From Fistulifera solaris (Eukaryota > Bacillariophyta > Bacillariophyceae > Naviculales > Stauroneidaceae), in NCBI GenBank assembly GCA_030295235.1, contig AP026162.1, positions 372,001 through 436,000 of the forward strand: a stretch of 64,000 bases of DNA, given 5' to 3'. How positions within the stretch are numbered: the first letter of the stretch is position 1; each line of letters starts with the position of its first letter. Below are positions 63,432 to 64,000 of the stretch, piece after piece. A program made the position numbers and the translations under genes. Under the pieces are notes generated by a model. That model worked only from the letters and a program-made list of their open reading frames with translations, was not told where the DNA came from and ran no database searches.

Positions 63432-64000
63432 TCTTGATATCTGTTGTGTATTTATGCTGTCAGATGCGATAAAGACGGCCTCCTCTGAAATGTCTTCCGC
63501 CTGCTCGTGAATCTTGTTATCCGTACTAAAACGAAAAGCCTTTGCTTTGAACTTCCCAGTTGTTACCTTGATAAATAAAGTGAACAGCACCGAAAGAAAG
63601 CAAAAGCTCTAGTTAGTAAGGTGGCTTGAAAAGTATGCACTTTAATGGGCACGATGATGCAAGCAGCATGCGCTCCACATGTACGGGCAACGGCTATTTC
63701 TACGGAGCCTTGAGTACTGCGGCTACGTGGGCGGTCAACGGGGCCTCCGCAGCAGCGCCGCTGCAATCTTTTCTTTTTCACGGACGTTGACGTCGTACAG
63801 TAATGGTAAACTACTTTATTTCGTATATTCCAGAATGTGTATAAAATCCGAAGTTTTCCCGTATCCTTCGACACCGACATGAACATCACACGACGATGAT
63901 GGCATTTTTCGCCATTTGAATTCCGCATTCCAACTGCAATGACAGCAATGCTAAATGCTACCGGTATACCTTTACTATAACTTTCCCATTGACTCTGTTG
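63432..64000. other. Window end, no supported gene
   Basis: The 5' flank of the helicase, plus sequence with short unrelated open frames. A Gly/Ala-codon-like GC-rich patch near 63745-63765 does not belong to a convincing gene. Confidence 0.5.

Noticed and set aside
1-64000. tRNA, rRNA and CRISPR arrays
   Set aside because: No tRNA B-box with a matching A-box and cloverleaf, no rRNA signature and no regularly spaced short repeats were found by eye.
1-64000. LTR retrotransposons or other virus-like elements
   Set aside because: No reverse transcriptase, integrase, capsid or long terminal repeats were recognised.

Overview
The window looks like nuclear DNA from a photosynthetic stramenopile, most likely a diatom. 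Genes are compact and densely packed on both strands, with few and very short GT-AG introns (about 60 to 90 nt). Several predicted proteins begin with a signal peptide that ends in an 'A-F' type site (for example NA-FVVP, HA-FVVP, SA-FLSQ, SA-FTSS, EA-FVTL), the hallmark of bipartite targeting to a plastid of red-algal origin. The repertoire is purely eukaryotic: Elongator, MAD1, gamma-tubulin complex, BEACH, TM9SF, ALG1 and DDX6/DHH1. No rRNA, tRNA, CRISPR array or recognisable LTR or virus-like element was seen.

Layout. 0.5-9.2 kb: a chymotrypsin-fold protein with Cys at the nucleophile position, an SDR, a tandem pair of plastid-targeted DUF4079 proteins, a four-exon TM9SF nonaspanin and a tocopherol cyclase-like protein. 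9.3-10.1 kb: an array of four ~220 bp repeats. 10.9-17 kb: an acidic nuclear-type protein, an MFS transporter, ELP6, an eIF4E-family protein and an OMA1-like mitochondrial metalloprotease. 17-19.4 kb: a gene-poor stretch with decayed coding traces. 19.4-26.2 kb: a FAN/NSMAF-like BEACH-WD40 protein, a small plastid-targeted protein, a TrmB-type tRNA methyltransferase with plastid presequence and a DUF1445 (D-glutamate cyclase-like) protein. 26.6-39.9 kb: four head-to-tail copies of a CHASE-domain hybrid histidine kinase (A to D). 40.5-50.7 kb: ESS2/DGCR14, MAD1, a GCP2-type gamma-tubulin complex protein, a CCHC zinc-knuckle protein and a GT64 glycosyltransferase. 51-64 kb: an unknown protein, a ~215 bp repeat region, a plastid-type RumA/TrmA methyltransferase, peptidase E, a HAD phosphatase with a C-terminal zinc ribbon, ALG1, an inverted-repeat element, a GST-HIT fusion and DDX6/DHH1.

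Two things run through the whole window. First, about 21 places need a one-base reading-frame change for a conserved protein to continue. Nearly all lie in homopolymers, and many affect slow-evolving housekeeping genes, so consensus errors in the assembly are the likeliest cause; I annotate those loci as genes. Kinase copy A is the exception, because it also carries an in-frame stop. Second, the 9-mer TACCTGGTA (either strand) occurs ten times, always between genes and often 90 to 350 bp upstream of a start codon, which makes it a candidate promoter element.

Functionally, several products meet in plastid metabolism and RNA handling (tocopherol cyclase, TrmB, RumA, the YigB-like HAD phosphatase, DUF4079). 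Others are basic cell-division and secretory machinery. The kinase cluster is the one clear lineage-type expansion, and its copies show gene conversion.
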